32,936 bases of DNA, from positions 1 to 32,936 of the forward strand of contig CBFFRP010000452.1 in assembly GCA_965644295.1 (NCBI GenBank), given 5' to 3'. A program made the position numbers and the translations under genes. The notes beneath the pieces were generated by a model. The model saw only the letters and a list, made by a program, of their open reading frames with translations, did not search any database and had not been told where the DNA came from. Of this stretch, positions 24,300-32,936 are shown one piece after another. Numbering within the stretch: the stretch's first letter is position 1; each line of letters begins with the position of its first letter. The stretch comes from Paraphysomonas bandaiensis. Its lineage: Eukaryota > Chrysophyceae.

Positions 24300-25871
24300 T
24301 TACATGTTCTGTATTCCACTTGAACTTACGACAGGGCGTTCAGTAAACAACGTATACATCATCCTATCTTCAGGTACAGGATAATACTTGAGTCTATCAA
24401 CCTTACTCTTGCCACTATTCGTAAACAAACCCCATTTCCTCGGGTATGAAGGGGCATATGATTGGTTCGGATCTGCAGTAAAATCGAATCTTTCTAGGAT
24501 TGAAAATACAAATAATTTCAGTAACACCCGCACAAACACGGCTCCGGGACAAGCGTGGTGTCCCAATCCGAAAGTGTAGCTTCCTCCGCTAGCGTAGTTC
24601 TCTCCCCCAGGGAGATACCTAAGGGGATCAAATATAGAGGCCTTTGGAAAGTAGTCCTCTTCAAAGTTGAGACTTGACAGAGACAGGAAAACTGGAGTAC
24701 CTTTTGGGATGCAAGTGCCCTCGAAGTCGATATCAAACATTGCCACTCGGCGTTGATTAGGACACTCTAAGCAACCATATACTCGTAATACCTCCTCTAC
24801 AGTAGCGTCAATGTACGGGAGGTTTGTTGACTTCTCTAGAGTGCGTAAGTCGAGCTCTGTCGTGTAGTTTCGCACCTCTGTAATCAAGGCTTGCTTGATA
24901 CTAGGACACTGTTCAAGAGCGACCAGTAACCAGGAAGCGGCACTTGCTGTAGAAACAGCTACACTATGTAAAAACAGCCATATATCAGTTAAAGCTGTTT
25001 TCTCAATAATACCGTGCATGGTTTTACCCATACTACCATTGGCGGAAGCTCGTCGCTCTGCAGCCTTCAGCATACACCCAATGAGATCATCTCCCATATC
25101 TCGCCCTTGTGACTGCACCCGACTCCGAACTTCCTCAGTAATAATAGTATCCAATTCCACCTTTGCGCGAAGTCCCTTATCCCATGCAGTCATACCAAGA
25201 AAAGAGAATGGCATGGCTGCATGCATATTAAACCACGTCTCCATTAGTTCCATTAGTTTGCCTTTGTCCGGCAGTTGCCTCAAAAGCACGAATACCACTA
25301 TGTGTAAAAACACATCCCGACATATACTCGTACCACTGACAGGCTTACCACTACTCGTACTTGCAATATGACTCATTCGATCTAACATAATAGTTCTGAT
25401 TCTGATATCGTACAGACCTGGCTGGTTATGCACCATTGTGATGGCAGACAACATCGCCAGATGCTTAAAACTATGCTGATGATCACTCTCAGACATTAAC
25501 ATTGAACGACGTCTAGCTGCATTAAATGCATATAATAAATAATCAAACATGAATGCTTCTGTACATGCACTTAATCCACCATCTGTCCCAGTTGAAAATA
25601 ACTCAATGGCTCTGTTGCCTTTCACAAATACCACATTTTGACCAAAAAACATGGAACGAAATATTCGACCATGTTTAAAAAACCGTTTCTTAGTAAACTC
25701 CACTGGATTGTTAAAGTATTCTAATACTTCACCGATCCATATATATCCATATTCTCCAGGTATTTTGCAACAATCTCCGGATTTTCTAACTCGTTCAAAT
25801 AAAAACCATATGGATGTACTAATTGCAAAACTAATGACTAATGTTAGTATAAAATGGAAATCTATGTTCAT
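24300..25871 (-). CDS. Cytochrome P450, membrane-anchored, CYP26/CYP51-like region of the family
   Basis: A single exon of 523 residues. The start at 25871 places an N-terminal membrane anchor (FHFILTLVISFAISTSIWFLF) at the front. In-frame ATGs at 25937 and 26072 would add 22 or 67 residues without an obvious purpose. The proline hinge and first strands (IPGEYGYIWIGEVLEYF) resemble CYP26/CYP120/CYP85-type enzymes. ExxR is at 360-363, the PERF-type motif is FDPLRY (415-420), and the haem loop is FGLGHHACPG (434-443) with ligand Cys441. In the I helix, VAVSTAS (304-310) stands where AGx[DE]T is usual. Thr308 is kept but the acid is Ser307. It should sit in the ER membrane. The substrate may be a sterol, retinoid or other lipid, which is inferred only. 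It lacks introns, unlike most neighbours. Confidence 0.9.
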   Translation of the reverse strand: MNIDFHFILTLVISFAISTSIWFLFERVRKSGDCCKIPGEYGYIWIGEVLEYFNNPVEFTKKRFFKHGRIFRSMFFGQNVVFVKGNRAIELFSTGTDGGLSACTEAFMFDYLLYAFNAARRRSMLMSESDHQHSFKHLAMLSAITMVHNQPGLYDIRIRTIMLDRMSHIASTSSGKPVSGTSICRDVFLHIVVFVLLRQLPDKGKLMELMETWFNMHAAMPFSFLGMTAWDKGLRAKVELDTIITEEVRSRVQSQGRDMGDDLIGCMLKAAERRASANGSMGKTMHGIIEKTALTDIWLFLHSVAVSTASAASWLLVALEQCPSIKQALITEVRNYTTELDLRTLEKSTNLPYIDATVEEVLRVYGCLECPNQRRVAMFDIDFEGTCIPKGTPVFLSLSSLNFEEDYFPKASIFDPLRYLPGGENYASGGSYTFGLGHHACPGAVFVRVLLKLFVFSILERFDFTADPNQSYAPSYPRKWGLFTNSGKSKVDRLKYYPVPEDRMMYTLFTERPVVSSSGIQNM

Positions 25872-26330
25872 AGTAGAGAATAGTTCCTGGTAAAGGTGAC
25901 ACAGGAGTTCAATTAATGCAATTGAATTGGATGTCATGAACTCTGAAGGTTTATATATAGAGATCTGTGTAGTCTCTACATATGGGAGGATACTGCTGTG
26001 TATACTGTGAGCCAGATATATCTGCTGCTGCTGTATACATATACATATATGTATGCATACATACATACACATCCGTGAGGGTCACTTGATATAAAAATTT
26101 CAGATTGCTTGAGGCATTTTTTTTGTAGCTTAAGTTTCAATAAAAATGCAGTATTTTCTACTACAGTTTACAAAATTCGGGATTTTGATAGCTATTATTC
26201 ATATTTTCACACTTTTTTACACAATTTTAGAGAATATTTGTCATTTTTTTTCAGTTTCAGGTACTGCGGAAAGATATCACTCCTATGCAATCTATACACA
26301 CATGCGCTTTGTCTTTAACTGCTATATGCA
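25872..26330. promoter_or_regulatory. Upstream region of the P450 gene
   Basis: It holds a short CATA/TATG run (about 26036-26068) with a few GCATACATACATACAC units. Beyond it is an A/T-run segment with TAAAAATTTCAG, CGGGATTTTG and similar words (26090-26260). This resembles the promoter regions at 2300 and 32730. A promoter role is inferred from position. Confidence 0.35.
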
Positions 26331-27719
26331 TGATACAACTAGTAGATATATATACCATTGAAGTTTTTTGTGCTCAAAAGTTCCAGAGATGCAATTCGAG
26401 TCACATAACCGGTTGCATAATTCTCATGCAAGACGTGAGATGCGATATGGCCATATTCTGATGGGTTAGTTCCAGTTCCAGCCTCATGTCTCTGATATAT
26501 GATTATTATGAGGTGTAAACTACATTCATCATGAATCATATCAATGTAACTACATGTGGATAATGTACAGCAATGAGACATTCATTGCAACAGCGTGATC
26601 TTATTGCCAATTTTAAAGTTACTGTACACTCAACAACTACACGTATGCATATGTTTCAGCTGTTTCACTTCATCTACATGAAGTAAATGTTGAGTTTATG
26701 TGCTACAGAAAATTAGCGCCAGAAGTCCGCCCTTCTCTTTTTTCCTGTTATCTTGTAAGCGCCACGGCAGGTTTTGAATGTAGTAACACTTAATTGACGT
26801 TTGTGTGAGCATGCTAAATCTCAGAACGTATAATAGCACTGTTTGCAACCGAATGATACGACTGTGCACTCTCAGTATGAAGCTTTAGTTGAGATATAAA
26901 ACTCTACTTTCCTAGTAGTTGAGTTATAGATGCAGCAAAGCGCGAGATATCTAAACTACGAGATTCATGTTCTGCTTCTGCTTGATTAATGAGTACTTAG
27001 TACATCAACGAGAAGCTCACACTACATTATACATATTCTTTGAATAATACAGAGTAATTGTCGTTCTAAAAGTACTATAATTTAGTAATTAAGTGTTGTG
27101 TTTACTGAATTTAGTTTTCTCATTTCAAAGGGAATCGATGTCTATTTCTTACAGCAACAGCAATTGCACTTTAAATCTTATTGTAATTTAATTCTTATCG
27201 TATATAGTACCATACTAAAACATTATACAATGTGAAATTATGATACAAGCATCTTCTTTTAATAAACAACATTTCTCGAACCACGAAAGATAGATCTAAT
27301 CTTGTACTTCAACATTTACTCCATTGTGGTCGACTGGTAGCTACAGTATTCATTACTATATGTCTAAGACACAAAAAATATTTAGAGAATTTGGGACTGA
27401 GTGGGGAATTCTAGACCTAAACGGGAATACTTCCCTCGTAGGTAAGTAGGTAGCATATTAAGAGCATATAATCATATTTCGAGATACTTTCGTAGGGAAT
27501 ACAAATACAGGTATAGTATTTCGCATTCACCAATGCTGAAACATGAAAAGATTGAAAAAGTGAACTGTTAGGACTTGCCCTATGTTAATCGCTTATGGAC
27601 GCCGGGAGATATTACTGCACTAAATCATGCACATAATCAAATACTAGCAACATATGCAAGAATTTGATAACGTCTACTTCAACTTTATAAACATTATTGG
27701 TTGCTTCACGTTTAACTAC
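26331..27719. other. Long spacer without recognised genes
   Basis: About 1.4 kb lie between the P450 upstream region and the 3' end of the small membrane-protein gene. I see no spliced coding chain in either strand. A 68-bp nested inverted repeat is present at 26628-26695. A small undetected gene with tiny exons cannot be excluded. Confidence 0.45.
26628..26695. other. Nested inverted repeat, possible cruciform
   Basis: The outer arms ACTCAACA (26628-26635) and TGTTGAGT (26688-26695) are perfect complements. Between them, ACTTCAT-CTAC-ATGAAGT (26667-26684) forms a second perfect hairpin with a 4-nt loop. Origin and function are unknown. Confidence 0.5.
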
Positions 27720-28025
27720 CTATTTCATGAACTGAAATCCCCCAGAGAAATGAATTAGAAACGCCACGATGCCGGCAACAATGGCAAACGTGACGGCATT
27801 GTTCAATAAATCATTCTGTCTTGGGCCGAGCTCCTTCTCAATTTCAGCAACAGCCTCAGATATTGCTACATCATCTTCACAAGTGCGATCGTCCCCCTTG
27901 TCATTAATTGTGTTGTTGTCTCTTTCAATTCCTGCCAGTGTAAGGTCGACTACGATACATATGAGTATAATAACAAGAATAATAAATTAAGAAGATGTCT
28001 TACCCTCGCTGGAGTGAATTTTCAT
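27720..28025 (-). CDS. Small protein (83 aa) with one C-terminal membrane segment
   Basis: Two exons, 28004-28025 and 27720-27949, are joined over a 54-nt GT-AG intron. The first exon has only seven codons (MKIHSSE) plus one base, so simple frame scans miss it. The N-terminal 58 residues are polar and acidic (DNNTINDKGDDRTCEDD, then AISEAVAEIEKEL). A single hydrophobic helix follows (NNAVTFAIVAGIVAFLIHF), then a short SGGFQFMK tail. This is the layout of a tail-anchored or small single-pass protein, perhaps of the ER or mitochondrion. I do not recognise a family. Clean splice sites, phase agreement and the membrane segment support a real gene. It is head-to-head with the PhyH-like gene. Confidence 0.68.
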
Positions 28026-28126
28026 TGCACAATTTATTTAAGAGAGTGAGAGATTGGGAGTATAAGTATATATATAGCAGAGTGATAACAACATAAAACA
28101 ACAATGATCAAATTAGCTGACTCTGA

Positions 28127-28248
28127 CATACATACATACATACATACATACATACATACATACATACATACATACATACATACATACATACATACATACA
28201 TACATACATACATACATACATACATACATACATACATACATACATACA

Positions 28249-28278
<30 letters not shown>
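28127..28278. repeat. Pure (CATA)38 microsatellite in a head-to-head promoter
   Basis: 38 perfect CATA units lie 101 bp from the small membrane-protein start codon and 281 bp from the PhyH-like start codon. Just after it, TACAGTATATACACTGTA is a palindrome-like sequence (28281-28298). Confidence 0.97.
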
Positions 28279-28279
<1 letters not shown>

Positions 28280-28559
28280 GTACAGTATATACACTGTACG
28301 TACATGTACAGTACATACATACAGGGGCGGTGAAAAAGTGGTGGTTTTATCCCAAAAAGTTTGGTTTTACAACAGTTGGAAACATATATACATACAGCCA
28401 AGCCTTCCTACGAAACTCAATATTGGTATTTTATAATGTGTGTAGATTTTTCCAGGTATTTCCTGGAACACATACAAAGACACGCCCAATCCTCCATACC
28501 ATACATCCAACATGATACTCATATACTCATGTATATTACAGCATAATAAGTGAATAGAG

Positions 28560-29483
28560 ATGAATGCAACTCCATCAGATAATCAATCAGGATTTTTCGA
28601 TCTAGAAGATAGTGTATCATGGATGAGCTATATGGAGGAACATGGATACTGTGTGATACGCTCTGTGGCTACTGAAGAAGAGTGTCATACAGCTGTAGAG
28701 ATGTTATGGACGGACATGACACGGATATACGGTGCTGTAAAGACGGATATTAATACATGGGGAAAGATACCTACAAATGGACCTGGTATTATCTCATCAC
28801 ACTTACCACAGTCATCCGGTGCATGGCTTATACGTGGATTAGATACAGTTCGATCTGCATTCAGCACTATATGGGGAACAGATAGGCTTATAGTATCAAT
28901 GGATTCTCTGTTGATATGGCTCCCATGGTGGTATAACTCATCCTGGAAACCTGTCTCTGAAGGATTGCATCTTGATCAAAACCCATTCTTTAAACCAGAC
29001 AAATGCTGTGTTCAAGGGATGGTCCCATTGACTGATGTCACAGATGTTACTGGAGGTCTAGAAGTCGTACCTTTCTCCCATTTACCTGATGCAAAAGAGC
29101 GATTCAAGCAAGCACATCCTCAGTATAATGCAATACCGTCAGATTGGTGTGTATTACGACGTCCTGATAGATTGGGGCCAGATCCTGTGCTCATAAAAGC
29201 CAAAGCGGGTGATTTGATCCTGTGGGACTCTAGAACAGTGCATGGTGGTAAAGTTGGCACAGGATTCCCGGAAAACTTTCAACAAGAACTTGCTCGATTA
29301 GCTGTGACTGTTTGCATGACTCCCAGAGATTTTGCTAGAGAGAGAGTACTAAGTATGCGTAGAGAGGGTTTTTTAAAGGGAAAAACATTTACACACTGGC
29401 CCCATGAAGCGCGATGGACAAGTTCAGGAAGTGATTCGTATGTACCAGTGGAGCTTTCTTCGCGTGTGAATGAACTGATATAA
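28560..29483 (+). CDS. Phytanoyl-CoA dioxygenase (PhyH)-family oxygenase
   Basis: A single exon of 307 residues, starting at an ATG 281 bp after the CATA array. The N-terminal helix and strand WMSYMEEHGYCVIRSV are typical of PhyH proteins. The iron-binding set is H137-x-D139 (GLHLDQNP) and His228 (DSRTVHGG). Arg246 (ELARLAV) is placed to bind 2-oxoglutarate. VQGMVPLTDVTDVTGGLEVV and PFSHLPDA match the conserved core between them. It should hydroxylate a small lipid, alkaloid or metabolite with Fe(II), O2 and 2-oxoglutarate; the substrate cannot be read. I see no clear peroxisomal or membrane signal (it ends in NELI). It has no intron, unlike most genes here. Confidence 0.88.
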   Translation: MNATPSDNQSGFFDLEDSVSWMSYMEEHGYCVIRSVATEEECHTAVEMLWTDMTRIYGAVKTDINTWGKIPTNGPGIISSHLPQSSGAWLIRGLDTVRSAFSTIWGTDRLIVSMDSLLIWLPWWYNSSWKPVSEGLHLDQNPFFKPDKCCVQGMVPLTDVTDVTGGLEVVPFSHLPDAKERFKQAHPQYNAIPSDWCVLRRPDRLGPDPVLIKAKAGDLILWDSRTVHGGKVGTGFPENFQQELARLAVTVCMTPRDFARERVLSMRREGFLKGKTFTHWPHEARWTSSGSDSYVPVELSSRVNELI

Positions 29484-29703
29484 AACATGGATTTTAGTAG
29501 TATGTATCGGTCGAATTGTGGTTTTGCTTTTTGGACTATTTAACATGCACGAAATTACATGCATAGGTTATGGTAGAAACTAGCCTATTTCAAATTATAA
29601 ATGTGAAGTATTAGCTGTAAATAATTACTTCTTTTTATCATTACTACTATACCTAATTGATAAAGTAGAGCCTAACTAATGTCCATCAAGCACACACTAC
29701 CAT
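29484..29703. terminator. Short tail-to-tail spacer
   Basis: Only 220 bp separate the PhyH-like stop codon and the CEBPZ stop codon, so both transcripts must end, or overlap, within it. It is A+T-rich with no other feature. Confidence 0.4.
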
Positions 29704-32539
29704 CTAATGATCCTTCTTTCTGCGCTTTGATGATTTCTTAGAATTCTTTTCGGATGATTTACTGCTCATAACGTCTCTAACATTAGCTTCAGCTTCGTCC
29801 TCGTAGTCACCTGCATCGGCAAAAACGCTTGCACTCTTTGCTGACCTCTTCTTCGATTTACTTTGTTTCTTTGTCTTCTTCTCTACGAATTCGCTGAAGT
29901 CTATATCTGATGTCTCAGACTCCATGCCACTAGCATTTTCATCATCCTCCCACTGCTGCAGCTGTATCCCCCCATCATCATCAGAATCAGAATCAGCAGA
30001 CCCAACAGAGCCATCCGCATCAGGATCCATCATGTCATCACTGTCATCGTCTTCATTCACCGCCGATGGTTCGTCACCATCAAAGTCATCACCATCATCT
30101 TCACCATCACTAACAAAATCTCCCATATCTGACAGATCTTCATCGTCATGATCTTCCATTAGGTCCTCCGCCAGTCTGTCAGCAAATTTATCAATTTCTT
30201 CCTCTCCAAAGTCTGAACCCAGGTCACTGTTATCATCATCATCATCTTCTGATTGTCTCTTCTTGGAGCGATTTCTGCTCTTGCCCTCTGCACGCAGCCG
30301 ATTTCGATCACCGAAGAACTTATAAAAGAATGCCTTTTCAGGTGCAATTTCACTCGGCTGAGCATGTACGAACGCAGAAGAATTGACAGGGTCCTCTTGT
30401 GCAGCCTGTGCTCGTCTGCGCCTTTGTTCTACCATTGACTTCTTTGGGTTCTTATACGCAAAGCGATTAAGGAAGGCTGTCAAGCTGAGATCCACAGTAG
30501 GATCACCAGAGTATGATATGGTATGATCCGAGCGTGGATCAAGAAATGAGGTGGCAAAAGCCTGAACAGAGGGATGAAAATGGGACCGGAAAAGAGTCAT
30601 CTCCCACGCACTAGCGGGGGCCTTGCAGGAGTGTTCTGGATCACGCTTAGAAGCATCAAAGTTCCCCAGAGCCCAATACATCTCTTCGCTATCTTCAGGA
30701 GCATCCACGGTTTCCACACGAGACAAGAGTTGGTCACGGACAGTGGGCCGCGCCTTGCAGACCTCAGAGACAAGGAAGATGAGACCAGCAGCTACTGGAG
30801 CTGTGCTGTGTGAAGCGCAGAGCAACACGCGCTTGACATACGCCATCACCCTATGTGCAATTCCATTATAATTTATATGCTCATAGACCAAGGAAAAGAA
30901 ATACATATATATGGAGTGCTAAACTAAACAGCTCACCTCATTTCAAGAGGGTCGCGTTTCATGCTACGGAAGAGTAGATTCAAAAACAGGGTATTGTGTG
31001 TTCTGGTAAGGATCTAGAGGAAATAGCAGAGTTAGCAAAGAAACATCACCGCATTTTGCAACTTACATCGTCTGACAAGAGCTTCGCATATAAAGAGCGA
31101 TAAAATCTAGATATGAGGTCTTTATCGACTATCTGCTTGTCATTGCTACCCTTGTCTGCTCCCTGCTCAGCCCCAATGTCACCCGATAGCGCAAGATGCG
31201 ATATGAGGGTCAAGGCCTGGGTTGCGGTTGAGAAAGAGGACTTGTGCACAATACGAAACAGAGCATCCAAGTGTTTCGAGAGCCCAGAGCGGTCAACAAG
31301 AAACGGAAATGCTCTGTTTATTCCTGACAGCAGCGCAGATAGCAACTTCGAGCCAAGCTGCTCCTGCGTCACCGCCTTCTCGAAGAGGCTAACATAACAT
31401 TCCACAAGCTGTCCCGCAACTTCTGATTCTGCGCGGGAAAGGGTCAACTGAGAAAGGAAAAGTACACCACTGTACACTGCTCTCGGGGGAAGATTTGGAC
31501 GAGAAATGAGCTGCCTGACTTCCCTTACCATGACTCCCTTCATGGCAGGGTGACGATAGACAACCTTTCCCAAAAGATCGATGCAACGTGTGCATATCTT
31601 GGACGACGGGTCTCCTAACTTATTCACCAGTGCAGCAAGTAGACGCCCTTCCTGTTCAGGTTTGCCGACTATCCACTCGAAGGTCATCTCCATGCACTTT
31701 CCTTTGAAAAAGTCCACGGAAGACTTAAGGCCTGCTTCGAGCGCAGCTACAATACGCTCCATACGAATGATGAGCTGGTCCTCAAACCAAAAGATAAGTG
31801 CAGTCTCCATGGTCATATCAGGATGTCCCAAAGGCCGCGATAAAAAAGGACGTAAACGGCGGTCGGGCAGCAAGTTGTGCACAAGAAGATCCTTGAGTGC
31901 TTCTAAAGCCAACTGAGAGGTGCGCTGTTCCTTCTTTGCAGCCATTGCCACCAAAGTATCAAGGGTATCCAATGTATGTGGAGGGGAATTTTGAATCCTT
32001 AGAGCCAAAGCGGCAACTTTATCTGATAAAGTACCAGACCGTATGACTTCATTGATCCACTTCTCGTCTTCAGATGTTTGTCCTGCATTCTTATTTTTAT
32101 GGAACAATGCCACTTCTGCAGCAAAGGCAGACTCCACTGTAGAGGTAATAAGTTCTAAATTCTGCTTATTTGTTCTATGATCATTAACATCCACTCCATC
32201 GAATGCAGTCACCAATTCATACCATTTCAATTCACCAGTTAGTGATATACACGACTTACTAGGATCCATCTTAACATTTACCCATTTAATCTCCTTTGGA
32301 GCTTTAGGTGCAGGTGATTTACTCACAGTTTTCTCAGATATTGATGTATTTAATGAAGATTTCTCTTTCTTTTCTTTTCCCCATTTTCTAGCATTGTTTT
32401 TATGTTTTGTTGTTTCATTGACCTTCTTTGAAGGTTTCGTTGACTTGGTTTCAAGAGGATCTACTTTACCATTACCAGATAAACCAAGTGATTTAATAAA
32501 TGCTGCTGTTTCATCTTGTATTGTACCAGTAGATGACAT
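29704..32539 (-). CDS. CEBPZ/Noc1 (Mak21) ribosome-biogenesis protein
   Basis: Three exons, 31067-32539, 30937-31013 and 29704-30850, sum to 2697 nt in phase and give 898 residues. The N-terminus is basic and Lys-rich. The central part is a helical-repeat CBF/Mak21 region (TFEWIVGKPEQEGRLLAALV, YRHPAMKGVMVREVRQLI). The conserved stretch LNLLFRSMKRDPLEMRVMAY spans exons 2 and 3, followed by YWALGNFDASKRDPEHS, which is typical of the family. Then come ALATSF-like FATSFLDPRSD and LNRFAYKNPKK. The C-terminal third is highly acidic (Asp/Glu runs) and ends in a Lys/Arg tail (KSSKRRKKDH), fitting nucleolar localisation. Yeast Noc1 joins Noc2 in early 60S subunit assembly, and that role is expected here. 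Confidence 0.93.
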
Positions 32540-32936
32540 GCTTACTTATATATATATATGTATGTGTATATATATGAGTGGATTCATATGGTGAGTGTTT
32601 TGATGAAGTGTCATATTCACGTACTTCACTTCCAGTCACCTGACTGGTTCCGCTTTAGTTTGGACGGTATACATACACCCACAGAGTACTCGCGTATTTA
32701 TGGTGACTGAATTTAGCTTGTTACGGGCTTTTTTAGCATAAAAATTCCAATTTGTGCATAAAACACACAATTTATGTCGAAATTGATATGGCCGTCCCAT
32801 ATATACTGCCACCAACACGACGCCCGCAGTTTTTAGTTCCGTAAAAACCCCATTTTTATATATGAGATGATGATATGAGTGTGCTTGTCCTGCTGTACAT
32901 AGGAGTGTGTGTACTGCTGCATGTAATATAGCAGTA
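32540..32936. promoter_or_regulatory. Upstream region of CEBPZ
   Basis: A TATATA/GTATGTG run lies within 40 bp of the CEBPZ start codon (32546-32576). Farther out, at 32720-32860, A/T-run words (TAAAAATTCC, GAAATTG, GTAAAAACCCC) recur, like those upstream of the P450. No other gene is readable before the window ends. Confidence 0.35.

Noticed and set aside
29924-30151. Ser-rich plus-strand frame opposite the acidic tail of CEBPZ
   Set aside because: It is the complement of the Asp/Glu codon runs and has no independent support.

Overview
This is nuclear DNA of a unicellular eukaryote. Twelve genes can be read. Ten of them are split by short GT-AG introns, mostly about 40-110 nt, and I rebuilt reading frames exon by exon from splice signals and phase. 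The gene set includes a Hippo/MST-type kinase with a SARAH tail, an SF1/FUBP-like KH protein, a mitochondrial citrate carrier, an FTS/AKTIP homologue, CEBPZ/Noc1, a P450 and two 2-oxoglutarate oxygenase-like proteins. This points to a free-living or parasitic protist rather than a prokaryote, animal or typical fungus. I cannot place it further; a SAR-group or unicellular holozoan source would both fit.

Layout, left to right: an ARM-like repeat protein (-, 5' end unresolved), a 2OG-oxygenase-like protein (+), a citrate carrier (-, ten exons), FTS (+), a 1.75-kb C-rich block that looks inserted, a TPR-methyltransferase (-, twelve exons), a four-KH SF1-like protein (+), a secreted protein of unknown family (-), an MST kinase (+, thirteen exons), an intronless P450 (-), an 83-residue membrane protein (-), an intronless phytanoyl-CoA dioxygenase-like protein (+), and CEBPZ/Noc1 (-, three exons).

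The most striking feature is the organisation. The strand order is - + - + - + - + - - + -, so genes alternate head-to-head and tail-to-tail. Four long, essentially pure CATA/GTAT tetranucleotide arrays (114, about 131, 91 and 38 units) lie one in each of four head-to-head spacers. No tail-to-tail spacer holds one. The arrays therefore sit inside bidirectional promoter regions. They may be part of how these promoters work, or they may expand there because the DNA is open.

The genes are mostly housekeeping: ribosome biogenesis, splicing, citrate export and vesicle transport, plus signalling by the MST kinase. They do not form a single pathway. Smaller points of interest are an in-frame tandem 3' splice site in the kinase glycine loop, an 18-nt microexon in the citrate carrier, a U2AF-ligand-like motif joined to four KH domains, a ladder of Thr-Met motifs in the MST linker, and a P450 lacking the usual I-helix acid.
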